DNA from: Nansenia antarctica
Lineage: Eukaryota; Chordata; Actinopteri; Argentiniformes; Microstomatidae
Length of the DNA: 64,000 nucleotides
Direction of reading: 5' to 3'
Assembly (NCBI GenBank): GCA_963989245.1
Contig: OZ022348.1
Span: 29,861,623-29,925,622 of the forward strand
The notes below the pieces were generated by a model, which saw nothing but the letters and a program-made list of their open reading frames with translations, was not told the DNA's origin and made no database searches. This document shows, piece by piece, positions 55,560 through 64,000 of this stretch (position 1 is its first letter; each line of letters opens with the position of its first letter). The translations under genes and the position numbers were made by a program.

Positions 55560-56150
55560 AAACGGGGCACTGGTGTTATGTTTACATTTTTAAGAAATAA
55601 ACTAAAAGGATAAATGTTATATTTTCTCACCAACCTGTGAGGTTTAATATCAAGTCTTAAATATGTTAATAAAGCCAAGTCTTAAATATTTTAAAGCCAA
55701 GTGAAGTCTTAAATATTGTCAAGGCAAGGGACTCAGTGGTACAAAGTCCTTCAGCATTTTATTAAGGCAGTGGAACCTTCATTTCGTTTTAGGGGATAGA
55801 ACCTCACTTTTGTGACTTGTTATTAAATGTTTTATCTATTTATTTCTTACATTTGTTTCTCTTTTATTCCATTTTATCTTTACTTCTTTTTACTGTTTTA
55901 TCTAGTTCCCCTGCTGTTATATAAATGTTATGCTTGTATATGTTTTTATATTCACTTTATGTTTTTATCCCTGTTGTAAAGCACTTTGAGCTGCATTTCT
56001 TGTGTGAAAGGTACTTTTTTTTGTTTTTTTGTCTGTTGTCTATTGGGCACTTCCTTGTTTTTGCAGTGATTAATATGCTGTACCGAGAACAAATTCCACA
56101 GGCTCTGGTCGTGTGGCTAATAAGTTATCTAGTTCAAGTTTATTGTGATA
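55560..56150. other. No gene seen
   Basis: A/T-rich sequence with tandem AAGTCTTAAATATT-type units near 55645-55720 and no convincing ORF. Confidence 0.5.
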
Positions 56151-56151
56151 T

Positions 56152-56460
56152 GTATTAATACAATGCCATTCTTCAGCCTCGTCTCTCTCTAGTATCACAC
56201 ACAACAACATAGTCCACAAAACAACAATACAGTACAAGGTCTTAGTGCAGGGTGTAAAGTGCCAAGTGCAGTGCGCATGGTTCAGCTGTTCAGCAACCTG
56301 ACTGCCTGTGGGAAGAAACTATTTCTGAGGCGGGTGGTGGTGTGTGAGTTGATACAGATAGCGTTTTTGGGATGGGAGTGTGAATAGTGCATAGGCAGGG
56401 TGGCTGGTGTCTTTAATAATGAGCTTTCTTTATATGAAGCGGGGTGGAATGACTGGTATG
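56152..56460 (-). mobile_element. 3' end of a 5'-truncated LINE
   Basis: On the minus strand, SYQSFHPASYKESSLLKTPA, then RLRNSFFPQAVRLLNS and a stop, is the type of C-terminus found in fish L2/CR1-like LINEs. A short 3' UTR with TGCACTTTACACC-like sequence follows, ending near 56152. It abuts the LTR that follows. Confidence 0.6.
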
Positions 56461-56472
56461 AATGAGTGGGCG

Positions 56473-57531
56473 TGTCAGAACGTAGTGGTGCGAATGAGTG
56501 GTTGTGTGTACGTCCATCTGCTTCTCCACAGGTGTTCCCAATCACAATCACTCCCATGATTGTGAGTATAAATGCCGGTGCTTCCGTTCCACGAGAGACC
56601 CGACGTTCCTCCCACGCAACGGCGACATCGGAGGGCTCGAACGACGCGCGCACCGGACTGGACCAGCCGACCATGCAGTGTGGAGATCGGCGAGAGACCT
56701 AATATACAACGCCCTCAAATCACCACAACAAAGGAAAGTCTTACTACCATTTGCTTGTGTGTGATTTGAGCAACACCAGGGTTTGCCGCTTATTGTATGT
56801 GTCTGGTGGCTGATTCTGCCTCCCCCTCTCCCCTACCCGCAGCACACCGGACCAGCCAATCGATCGACCGACGCCTACCACGAACGCCCCGCCTCCTGGA
56901 TTTCCCCCGAGATTGAGCCACTAACACTGACGGGCTGGGATTCCCTCTCACTCCTCCCCCGATTGGACGAGACTGTGGGTTGGGCCTTGAGAGGGCGGCG
57001 TTATCCCTTTAAACTTTCCTCACCACCAGGTTCAGTCGTTTTTAGCGGTGATAGTAGTTGTGACAGAGTTCCGGTTGGAAGCATAGTCTCGGCTGCCCGC
57101 TTAGAGATAAGTGTAGTTTCAGGACCAGTAGCCAGCTGCAGTGTGTAGTTCTTTCGCGTGCCTTATTGGGTATAGCTTACCCCATACTTGATTTTGCAGT
57201 GTTATGGTTGCCGTGTAGTTGCAGTGGTACTTGATTTTGCAGTGTGTTTATAGTGGTACAGTGTGGGTTTATTGCGTGCCGTGTACATTTTAGAGCAGCA
57301 CTATTCGGACTCTCCACCAGGGGGAGCCCAACTGGGCCTAGCTTATTAAGTATGGTAGCTGTGACTAGTGCCGCCCGACCACTCTGCCTTAGGGACTAAT
57401 TTTATACTTTTTATATTACTGATCCTGGTGCATGTGTTTTTAAATAAATTGTTAATAAACGTATTGTTGAAGTATATATCGCCTCCTCTTGCTGTGTACT
57501 CAAGGATCCTAGCATAACCTGTACGGCTACA
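56473..57531 (+). mobile_element. Probable LTR with TATA box, poly(A) signals and adjoining primer-binding site
   Basis: The left limit (TGTCAGAACG at 56473) is approximate. TATAAAT lies at 56568, and AATAAA at 57443 and 57454. The right end GTACGGCTACA at 57531 is followed by ATTTTGGCGTTGTCGGCAG, the form usually seen where a tRNA primer binds just after a 5' LTR. No gag-pol follows; a PHF11-like sequence does. Confidence 0.6.
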
Positions 57532-57648
57532 ATTTTGGCGTTGTCGGCAGTTCCGTGCAATTTAACAATCGCTGTAGTTTTGGACTGTTCTGCGGATTCG
57601 CAACACTTTATTTGCCATTAGTAACCCATAAGAGAGCACATCTGGAAA

Positions 57649-59345
57649 ATGCGCCCCGTAAGAGAGCACAGCTGGAAAATGCGCCCCGAACGACAGGTGG
57701 AAACAGCGCCATGCGTACTATGTCCGATGTCTGTGGAGAACGTTATAACTGGACCACTATCGACGAAAGGTTCTGTAAAAGCCCATCACAACTGTCTGCT
57801 GTTTTCATCTGGACTTTATTGCGAGAACTCACCAGAGTTTGATGACTTATTTGGTTTCTCTGTGGAAGATGTCAAGAAGGAGATGAAGAGGGGAGCTAAA
57901 CTGAAGTGCTACAGGTGTAGGAGATCTGGTGCCACTGTGGGGTGTGAGCTGAAAATCTGTAAGAGGTCCTACCACTACCCCTGTGCAGTAGAAGACGGGG
58001 CCATCAACAGAGTGGACACTGAAAAGGCTTTATGTTGTACTGTAAGAAGCATGATCCTCAGTTAAAAGCTGGAGGCGGGCCTGGCCCAGGCCAAGCAGCG
58101 GCTGGGGGAGGAGACGCTGCAGCGCGTCGACCTGGAGAACCGCAGCCAGAGCCTAGAGGAAGAGCTGGCCTTCCGCAAGAACATGTTCCAGGAGAAGCCA
58201 TCGTTGCAGTGGGTAGACTGTCACCATACCAAGGGGATTCAGACACATCTGAACACCACAACAGAGAAACGCCTTCTAAGAGACCATTGAGTCCTCCAAG
58301 CAAGTACCGGCAGGATGAGAGCTTATCCAAACCAAAGTTCAGAAGGATATTGAATGCCTCAGATTTAGAGGGAGGTGAAAATGTCATTGACATGGAGTTG
58401 GCTCCTCTAGACACAGATCTAGACAGCAGTGGAAACTCAGAACAAAGGGTGTCTGGATATAAACCTGACAGAACCGATGCTGAGACCCCTGGAGCCTCCA
58501 GGAAAGAGTTCAGTTCTACACTGGATTCTGCTACTAGTCCTGGTTCCTCTCAGGGCTGTGATCCAGAGCAACATGATTCACCTTTGGCCTCTAGTCAACA
58601 TGCTGGCTCTCACTCACCAGGACCCACTGATGACCCTGTCTCTCCTGTCCCCACTGATGACCCTGCCGGTCCAGTCCTTTCACCTGTTTCACCTGCCCTC
58701 CCCACAGAGCTCTGCAAAACACCTGTCCCCCCACCCCCCCTTTCCATCACCCCAACTCCCTCCCATGTGGCCCATCCCTCCTCTTCCAAGGGGACACCTG
58801 GGGAGCCCAGCTCTGACTCCGCCATCTTCTGGAAGAGGTGTAACGAGGCTGGATGTACACAGTCCATCTTCTCTGCCTTCATCAACGACATGATGAGCAT
58901 CTCCGAAAGGATCCAGGGTGGCCAGGCGAGCCAGGAGGATTACGACCACTCCCTAAGGGTGATGGAAGCTTCTGGAAAGCTAGCACAGCAACTGAGCTTT
59001 CTTTATACAGTGGGTGCTGTAGATGTTATTGAGTTGTGGCAGTTCTGTCTTTCATTATTTTGACTGCAGTCTTCACTGTCCTCTGTCAGCGTCTTCAGTC
59101 CTGGGCAGTCAGGTTGCCGAACCACACGGTGATGCATCCTGTCAGAACAGATTATGGTGCTGCGATAGAAGTTCACGAGAGATTTGGTTCTCTCTCTCTC
59201 TATTCTCTCTCTCTCTATATTCTCTCTCTCTCTGTATTATGTTCTTATGTCACTATTTACACTTTTTTGAGTTGTATACAGAACACGCTAATAAAGATGG
59301 AAAGTGCTTGAATTGAAGTTTTATCCTAATAAAGACATTTAAATA
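57649..59345 (+). pseudogene. Intronless PHF11-like retrocopy containing one lamin exon
   Basis: 57700-58060 encodes an extended PHD domain of PHF11 type (CVLCPMSVENVITGPLSTKG, HHNCLLFSSGLYCENSPEFD, GFSVEDVKKEMKRGAKLKC, CELKICKRSYHYPCAVEDG). A one-base shift near 58028 leads into LYCKKHDPQLKA. 58072-58194 is lamin coil sequence in a different frame. The frame at 58200-59063 then continues as a long acidic, Pro-rich tail with the PHF11-like end FWKRCNEAGCTQSIFSAFIN and DYDHSLRVMEASGKLAQQ, before losing similarity. AATAAA occurs at about 59289 and 59326. No introns interrupt a region that is multi-exonic in the parent gene, so it is best read as a processed copy. PHF11 is a nuclear regulator; this copy has at least one frameshift. 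Confidence 0.7.
58069..58196 (+). other. Embedded B-type lamin exon (coil 1B segment)
   Basis: In the frame starting at 58069 the sequence reads LEAGLAQAKQRLGEETLQRV, then DLENRSQSLEEELAFRKNMF and QE. This corresponds to lamin coil 1B residues encoded by one exon (exon 3 in the LMNA numbering I recall, 126 bp). The similarity begins and ends at the expected exon limits. The surrounding PHF11-like ORF reads through it in another frame because its length is a multiple of three. Confidence 0.75.
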
Positions 59346-59480
59346 AAAATAACAAACTGTGTGGAGGTGTGTTTTTGCTGCTCTGTGACTGCTGTCGATA
59401 AGAGGGAGAGGGGGGGGGGGAGGGAGGGAGGGAGGGGGAAGGGAGGGGGAAGGGAGGGAGAGAGAGAGGGAGGGAGGGAG
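59180..59480. repeat. Microsatellites (CT)n and G-rich
   Basis: (CT)n runs lie at about 59189-59243, inside the 3' part of the PHF11-like copy. A GGGA/GAGG purine tract lies at about 59402-59482. Confidence 0.9.
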
Positions 59481-60190
59481 GAAGCTCCCAGTGCTGCTGA
59501 TGCCCCCTGCTGAACTTCAGTCACTGTTGTGCGCAAAATACTAATGCATACTCATTGAAATCAACGTGGCACTCAGAATATGCATGGGATGGGGCTGAGT
59601 CAGGGTATCCCCGGTGTCTTGAAAAGTATTAAAAGTTGATATATACATTTTGGGAGACCTTAAGTATTAAGTATTAAAACGTCTTATCAAGATTTTATGA
59701 GGTCTTGCATTTTGTAGGTATTTTTCTGAATTAGACTGTCCAAAGAGTTTGAGTCCTAAAAACTTTTAGTAAAAGTTCGTGAATTTATTAGTTTTATTAA
59801 AAAACAAAGATGAACCGGAAATTCTGTTGTATGATCGTGGTCTAGTCTATTGCAAACTAAGACTGTTAAGTTAAAGGTGTCACTGATGTAAACGGTTACA
59901 GCTCGAAGTGGCGGTGAGGTCTGGAAAAATATTGTCAAGGTCTTTAAAAAGTATTTGAAAGGTATTGAAATGAACCTCAAGATTCCTGTATATACCCTGA
60001 GTGCGCCAAAGGAGAAGAAATGCATAAAACATGGAGTTTTATGAACGCATCGTTGGTGTGACATTAGAGGCACAGTTCTGATGCAGCATGAAAACCTGTA
60101 TTACAAAAGGCATCTTAGGCTGGACACGCTTGTACCTGTACTGATGCATCGCTGCTCTAATAGAGATACAGGGAGACCCATCAGCTACAC
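59481..60190. other. No gene seen
   Basis: It includes a TATTAAAA-rich segment (59610-59700) and sequence resembling repetitive non-coding DNA. No ORF has recognisable content. Confidence 0.5.
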
Positions 60191-60199
60191 TCACTAATA

Positions 60200-60757
60200 G
60201 GGAGACAGGGAAATGGTAACCCCCCAAACTCCAGCCCGCTCACTCCGCTCCTCCACCTCGGCTGGCCGACTGGCCTCACCACCTCTGCACAGCAGTCGTG
60301 CTGCCCGATCACGTCTCTTCACAACACTGGCTCCCCGCTGGTGGAATGAGCTCCCCACGGCTGTCAGAACGGCAGAGTCACTACCCATCTTCCGTCGTAG
60401 ACTGAAGACCTCCATCTCTTCAGGTTACACCTTAACTGCTCCTCCTGAGACATCTTCTGCCCCTCAGCACTACGTCTCCTAAAGACACCCGCTTTCCCCT
60501 CTACTGTGTCCCTAAGAACTTATATTGCCCCCTTGTACTGTTTCTCTGTTCCTCCAGTATTAAAAAAAAAAAAAAGGTTTTAGAAGAAGGTGATTGAAGA
60601 AGGTTTTTCCTTCTATCAATGGCCCCGGGCCTGAGCTAGATTACTCTTCCGGCCACGAATGGTGGACTGACGATTCACATGCTTAGTATTCAAATGTATT
60701 GACTGTAAGTCGCTTTGGAATAAGGCGTCTGCTAAATGCCAAAAATGTAAATGTAAA
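60200..60757 (+). mobile_element. 5'-truncated LINE 3' end (Rex1/CR1-like) with GTAAAT tail
   Basis: The ORF end reads RAARSRLFTTLAPRWWNELP, then TAVRTAESLPIFRRRLKTSI, a typical C-terminus of fish Rex1/CR1-like reverse transcriptases. The 3' UTR ends with TAAGTCGCTTTGGAATAAGG, GCGTCTGCTAAATGCC and a GTAAAT repeat tail near 60757, a very common teleost LINE end. RT itself is absent. Confidence 0.75.
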
Positions 60758-60763
60758 TCTCAA

Positions 60764-61325
60764 GTGGTCCGAGCACACGCGGAGGCCCACGTACAGCACA
60801 AGGAGACCGTAGCGCACACTACCAACAACTCTACAGCAATATTCTGGACATCATTATTTGCCAGATATGGAATAGGTTTCAAGACCACGAAAAATGCATG
60901 TTTCTTTGCCTCCTCGACCCCCAGCACTTTCAGACCTACCGGAAGAAATTCCCTCAAACAGCCTTCTCCAGCTTAACACAGAGTCACAGAACACTGTTCG
61001 ATCTGTCCCGGCTAAAAACAGAACTAACTGTAATGAATGCCATGACTGATTTTTAAGGGAAAGTCCCACTGATCTCCTCCCTGAAGTCCCACTGAAGCAG
61101 AAACATCTGAGTGAGAGCATGGGGCAGCGACCATCAGGCGGTCATTCTCGGCCTTAAAGCAAATTAAAATGTATGCCAGAAATGCTACTGGACAGACTTG
61201 GCTTTCAGCATTAGCCTCCATGTCTATTGAAAAGGACATATTGGTGGAACTGAAATGCACAGATTAACTGTACAACAGAGTAATTGAAGTCTCGAGGAAA
61301 GAAAGGAGGATGGATTTTGTGTTCA
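60764..61325 (+). pseudogene. hAT C-terminal region, heavily decayed
   Basis: Scattered frames give CQIWNRFQDHEKCMFLCLLD, LFDLSRLKTELTVMNAMTDF, RRSFSALKQIKMYARNATGQ and SALASMSIEKDILVELK. These are adjacent blocks of fish ZMYM1/TTF-type hAT proteins, including the dimerisation domain. At least four stops or shifts separate them. Confidence 0.65.
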
Positions 61326-62600
61326 AATATTCAGTTGTTTTGGTGAGTACAAAGCATTTTATCTTTTATTTGTATTTGTGTCATTTTATTTCTGCTAATA
61401 TATATGTAATTAAAATGACAAATATATAAAAAATACATGTTTTATGCTTCTGTTGCAGGTTGCAAGAGATGTAGAGATGACGTGTGTGGCGCACTGGCTC
61501 AGCTGTGCAGTAAAAGTACTCTATTGTTGAATTGTTTGGTTTAACCTTTATCAAAGTGGACATTCAAGGCTAGGAATACACTTTCACCACTGTCGCAAAT
61601 ATATCCTCAAATGATTTGTTCGTTTTCTTTTATTTTCAGTGAATAGTTTGTGTCTTTATCGTCACGTTTCTTAAATGTAACTGCTTTGGGTGAGACAATG
61701 CGCTGTTTAGTGAACAAACTTGTTAAAGCTCGCATATTTGGTGGACTTAATAAAACTTTGTAGAGCGCCTTTTATTTTAACGTTTTGACAGCATCCAAAC
61801 GATTCTAAAGCTGATAGTTTAACACTCTAAATTGTAAATGCAAAACTAAGTGTTAGGTAAACTGGGTAACCAAGCACAAAATATGACCGCAACAAGATGA
61901 ATGAAAATCAGTAACTTTACAAAGTTATGTATTTTCAAAGGGTATAGCTATATAGAGAGAAATGTGTCATTTGCCGTAACGCAAGTAAGCCTACGTGTTA
62001 GCTAGCAAGCTGGGCTAGCTAGCTACGGCGTGGGTTAGCTAGCAAGCAGAGGACTAGCTAGCTACAGTGTGGTCCTATGTTAGCTAGCAAGCAAATGTTT
62101 GCAATGTAGCAGATGAGTTTTATGAGGACACTGCCGTCTAGAAAATGCAGCCACATTATTAACTTATTAAGCCAATCGTTTGTGGTAAGTTTGTGGTAAG
62201 TGTGGTAAGTTTGTGGTAAGGTAACATATTAATTATTAACTACCAATTGATAGCAAGCTTCACAGTAGCTAGATTGATTTGTGCAGTAGAGTGATATAAT
62301 TAAACAGAACTAGCTGTGTTGTATAACACCATGTAACCCAGTACAGTGCAAGTCATATTTTAGAGTCAGGCCAAATTATAATATTCTGCCTGATCACTTA
62401 TGGAGTCAAAACTAGATTGAAAGGTGTGCGTGCCTTGCAGACAGCTCCATGTGGAAGAAAAAAAACTTGCAGGGGTACGTTTATTGTGGGCGAGTGGTCA
62501 GCTAGGAAGGTAGGAGGTAGACAGCCGAGGGGCTTTGAACATTCATCATTATTTTTGTCCTTTTCGAGTCTTGCAGCTGCAGTAATGAAATGGAGCACAG
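61326..62600. other. No gene seen; GCTAGC-rich stretch
   Basis: A/T-rich sequence with a cluster of GCTAGC/TTAGCTAGC motifs at about 61995-62095 and GTGGTAAGTTT repeats near 62183-62222. Confidence 0.5.
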
Positions 62601-62606
62601 ACGCAA

Positions 62607-63135
62607 CTGAGGAGAAAGGCACAGAGGAACGGTGTACTCAATGAGTTTGTATTGTCCTGACAGATTCAGCCCCGCCACTGACGGGCTGAAGAGGTTCCTA
62701 AATAATGAGTTTGTATTGTCCTGACAGATTCAGCCCCGCCACTGACGGGCTGAAGAGGTTCCTAAATAATAACAGTTATTCTATCTCTCTCTCTTCCTCT
62801 CTCAGTGGCCGCGTGTCTCTGTCTCTGCCTCGTGTCTCTGCCTCCTCCTACTACCGGGGGAAGTGGAGAAGCGAGAAGAGGTTTTTGAATGACGACAGAC
62901 GCCGTGTGTAAGCCTTATATAGGCGGACAATTGAGGAGAAAGGCAGTGTAAAGGTCTCTAGGCACAGAGGAACGGTGTACTCAATGAGTTTGTATTGTCC
63001 TGACAGATTCAGCCCCGCCACTGACGGGCTGAAGAGGTTCCTAAATAATAACAGTTATTCTATCTCTCTTTTCCTCTCTCAGTGTCCGCGTGTCTCTGCC
63101 TCCTCCTACTACCGGACGCTTTATATAGGCGGAGG
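62607..63135 (+). repeat. Tandem duplication with TATA-like boxes
   Basis: A unit of about 330 bp occurs twice. Each contains AGGAACGGTGTACTCAATGA, CAGATTCAGCCCCGCCACTG, a CT-rich tract, CTACTACCGG and TTATATAGGCGGA (62926 and 63121). The first unit has an extra 57-bp internal duplication (62650-62760). The repeated TATATA plus GC pattern looks promoter-like. Confidence 0.8.
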
Positions 63136-63689
63136 GTCCCGTCCCTCGTGACACAAGCGTCGCCTGGGCCAGCCAATGGGCTGGCGCAGTGTAATTCAGC
63201 TTCTGATGAGGTCACGCAGGGGGCGTTCCCATATGAAAGAGAACGAGTCTGATCACTGACACCTGTCCGTAATCAGACCGTCAACCCTCTCCACCAAAAG
63301 TCTGGCTCCCTCTACAGGCCAGAACGCGCCATGCTCCCCACATTCAGACTACGCTTCAGAGCACCAAGCATGCACCAGAGAGGAAGGGAGGTGGAGACAC
63401 ACGAGAGTAGGAAACTTGACCTCAGCTTTGTTAATTGGTGTTATGGTTGTTAGTTGGTATGTTATGGTTGTTAATTGGTAGGTTATGGTTAGTTGGTTTG
63501 TTATGCAGAGTGTGCGAGAGATATACACACACAAACCAACACAGTCTCGTCTCACACTAAAACAAACACACTCTTCCTCATACTGTCATTCTCTCCCTCA
63601 CATGAGGCTCACCACAGACCAACAAAGTATCACACGCACAAAAACACACAGTTATCCCACACTGTCATTCTCTCTCTCACACTCTCACA

Positions 63690-63690
<1 letters not shown>
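63136..63690. other. No gene seen; inverted repeat and GTTA-type repeats
   Basis: GCCAGCCAATGGGCTGGC (63168-63185) is a perfect 7-bp inverted repeat around AATG and includes a CCAAT box. GGTTATGGTTGTTA-type units repeat at 63430-63500. Confidence 0.5.

Positions 63691-63735
<45 letters not shown>
63672..63735. repeat. (CA)n microsatellite
   Basis: A CA run of about 40 bp preceded by (CT)n/CACTCT. A second simple repeat, CTCTCTCCCCTCCGTCC, occupies 63835-63912. Confidence 0.95.
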
Positions 63736-63737
<2 letters not shown>

Positions 63738-63913
63738 CGCACACACTCCCCTACACACTCAGTCATAGACACACAAATGCACACGGGTAGGTTAGTGGAT
63801 TGTGTGTGGGGGGCAGTTAAATAATGGCTACACATTCTCTCTCTCTCTCCCCTCCGTCCCTCTCTCTCTCCCCTCCGTCCCTCTCTCTCTCTCCTCCGTC
63901 CCTCTCCCCTCCG

Positions 63914-63990
63914 GATCTTTAAAGAGGAGTGGACCAACATCTCTCCTGAGATGTCCACAAACCTGGTGACCAACTACAAGAAACGACTTT
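63914..63990 (+). pseudogene. Tc1-like transposase C-terminus
   Basis: RIFKEEWTNISPEMSTNLVT followed by NYKKRL is the conserved last block of Tc1-like transposases. It merges into (TA)n at the window end. No upstream transposase sequence was found. Confidence 0.6.
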
Positions 63991-64000
63991 TATATATATA

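Noticed and set aside
56466..57148. Short plus ORFs in the LTR region
   Set aside because: No recognisable domain; the open stretches reflect GC-rich LTR sequence.
63485..63973. ORFs over the CA and CT repeats near the window end
   Set aside because: Their content is almost entirely simple repeats.

Overview
The window is vertebrate, almost certainly teleost, nuclear DNA. It has spliced genes with GT-AG introns, fish-type transposons (hAT, piggyBac, Tc1/mariner, L2, Rex1-like, Gypsy/Gmr1, BEL/Pao, tRNA-derived SINEs) and gene fragments whose closest relatives are vertebrate cell-division and chromatin genes. There are no operons or bacterial features. The species cannot be named from the sequence. 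All family assignments come from reading translated motifs; no database search was run.

Layout. 1-3.6 kb: a Ty3/Gypsy gag-pol fragment and a hAT/ZMYM1-like pseudogene, both on the minus strand. 5.6-7.3 kb: two hAT (ZBED-type) remnants. 7.4-9.6 kb: small terminal-inverted-repeat elements. 9.3-11.1 kb: a compact spliced gene that joins a NudE (NDE1/NDEL1) coiled coil to the C-terminal domain of condensin-II CAP-H2. 11.6-14.6 kb: a Gmr1-type Gypsy element with integrase upstream of a lost RT, ending in a minisatellite. 15-18.4 kb: unidentified exon-like segments, a SPIN-DOC/ZBED hAT transposase and a BED finger. 19.1-22.4 kb: a full-length LINE with an intact 1041-codon ORF and a 14-bp target-site duplication. 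22.5-25.1 kb: an ATF7IP FN3 relic split by an L2 LINE. 25.7-30.2 kb: a KIAA1586-like hAT gene interrupted by a non-autonomous hAT element.

32-35.5 kb holds a RACGAP1-like chimera. Tandemly amplified exons are spliced in phase to a RhoGAP domain that has lost its arginine finger. 35.9-37.4 kb: a BEL/Pao RNase H-integrase segment behind a hAT-like N-terminus. 37.5-40.2 kb: a G2E3-like HECT gene with a frameshift and a broken splice donor. 41.4 kb: an isolated MBD1-type CXXC exon. 42-47 kb: nested hAT genes carrying an L1 insertion with a 3' transduction and a nearly complete piggyBac element. 48-55.5 kb: a repeat-family ORF with a possible nuclease-like start, and a minus-strand gene with two C2H2 fingers and a Crypton-like tyrosine recombinase that splices in frame over seven exons. 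The two lie between inward-facing inverted copies of one repeat. 56.5-59.3 kb: an LTR followed by an intronless PHF11-like sequence that contains one lamin exon. 60-64 kb: LINE, hAT and Tc1 ends and a tandem TATA-containing duplication.

Taken together, this is a transposon-dense accessory region. It has collected truncated or chimeric copies of mitosis and nuclear-structure genes: NudE, CAP-H2, RACGAP1, G2E3-like, lamin, ATF7IP, PHF11 and MBD1. A supernumerary (B) chromosome, a young sex-determining region or a subtelomeric region would fit, but that is inference. The strongest candidates for undescribed biology are the NudE::CAP-H2 gene, the RACGAP1-like gene and the C2H2-tyrosine-recombinase gene.
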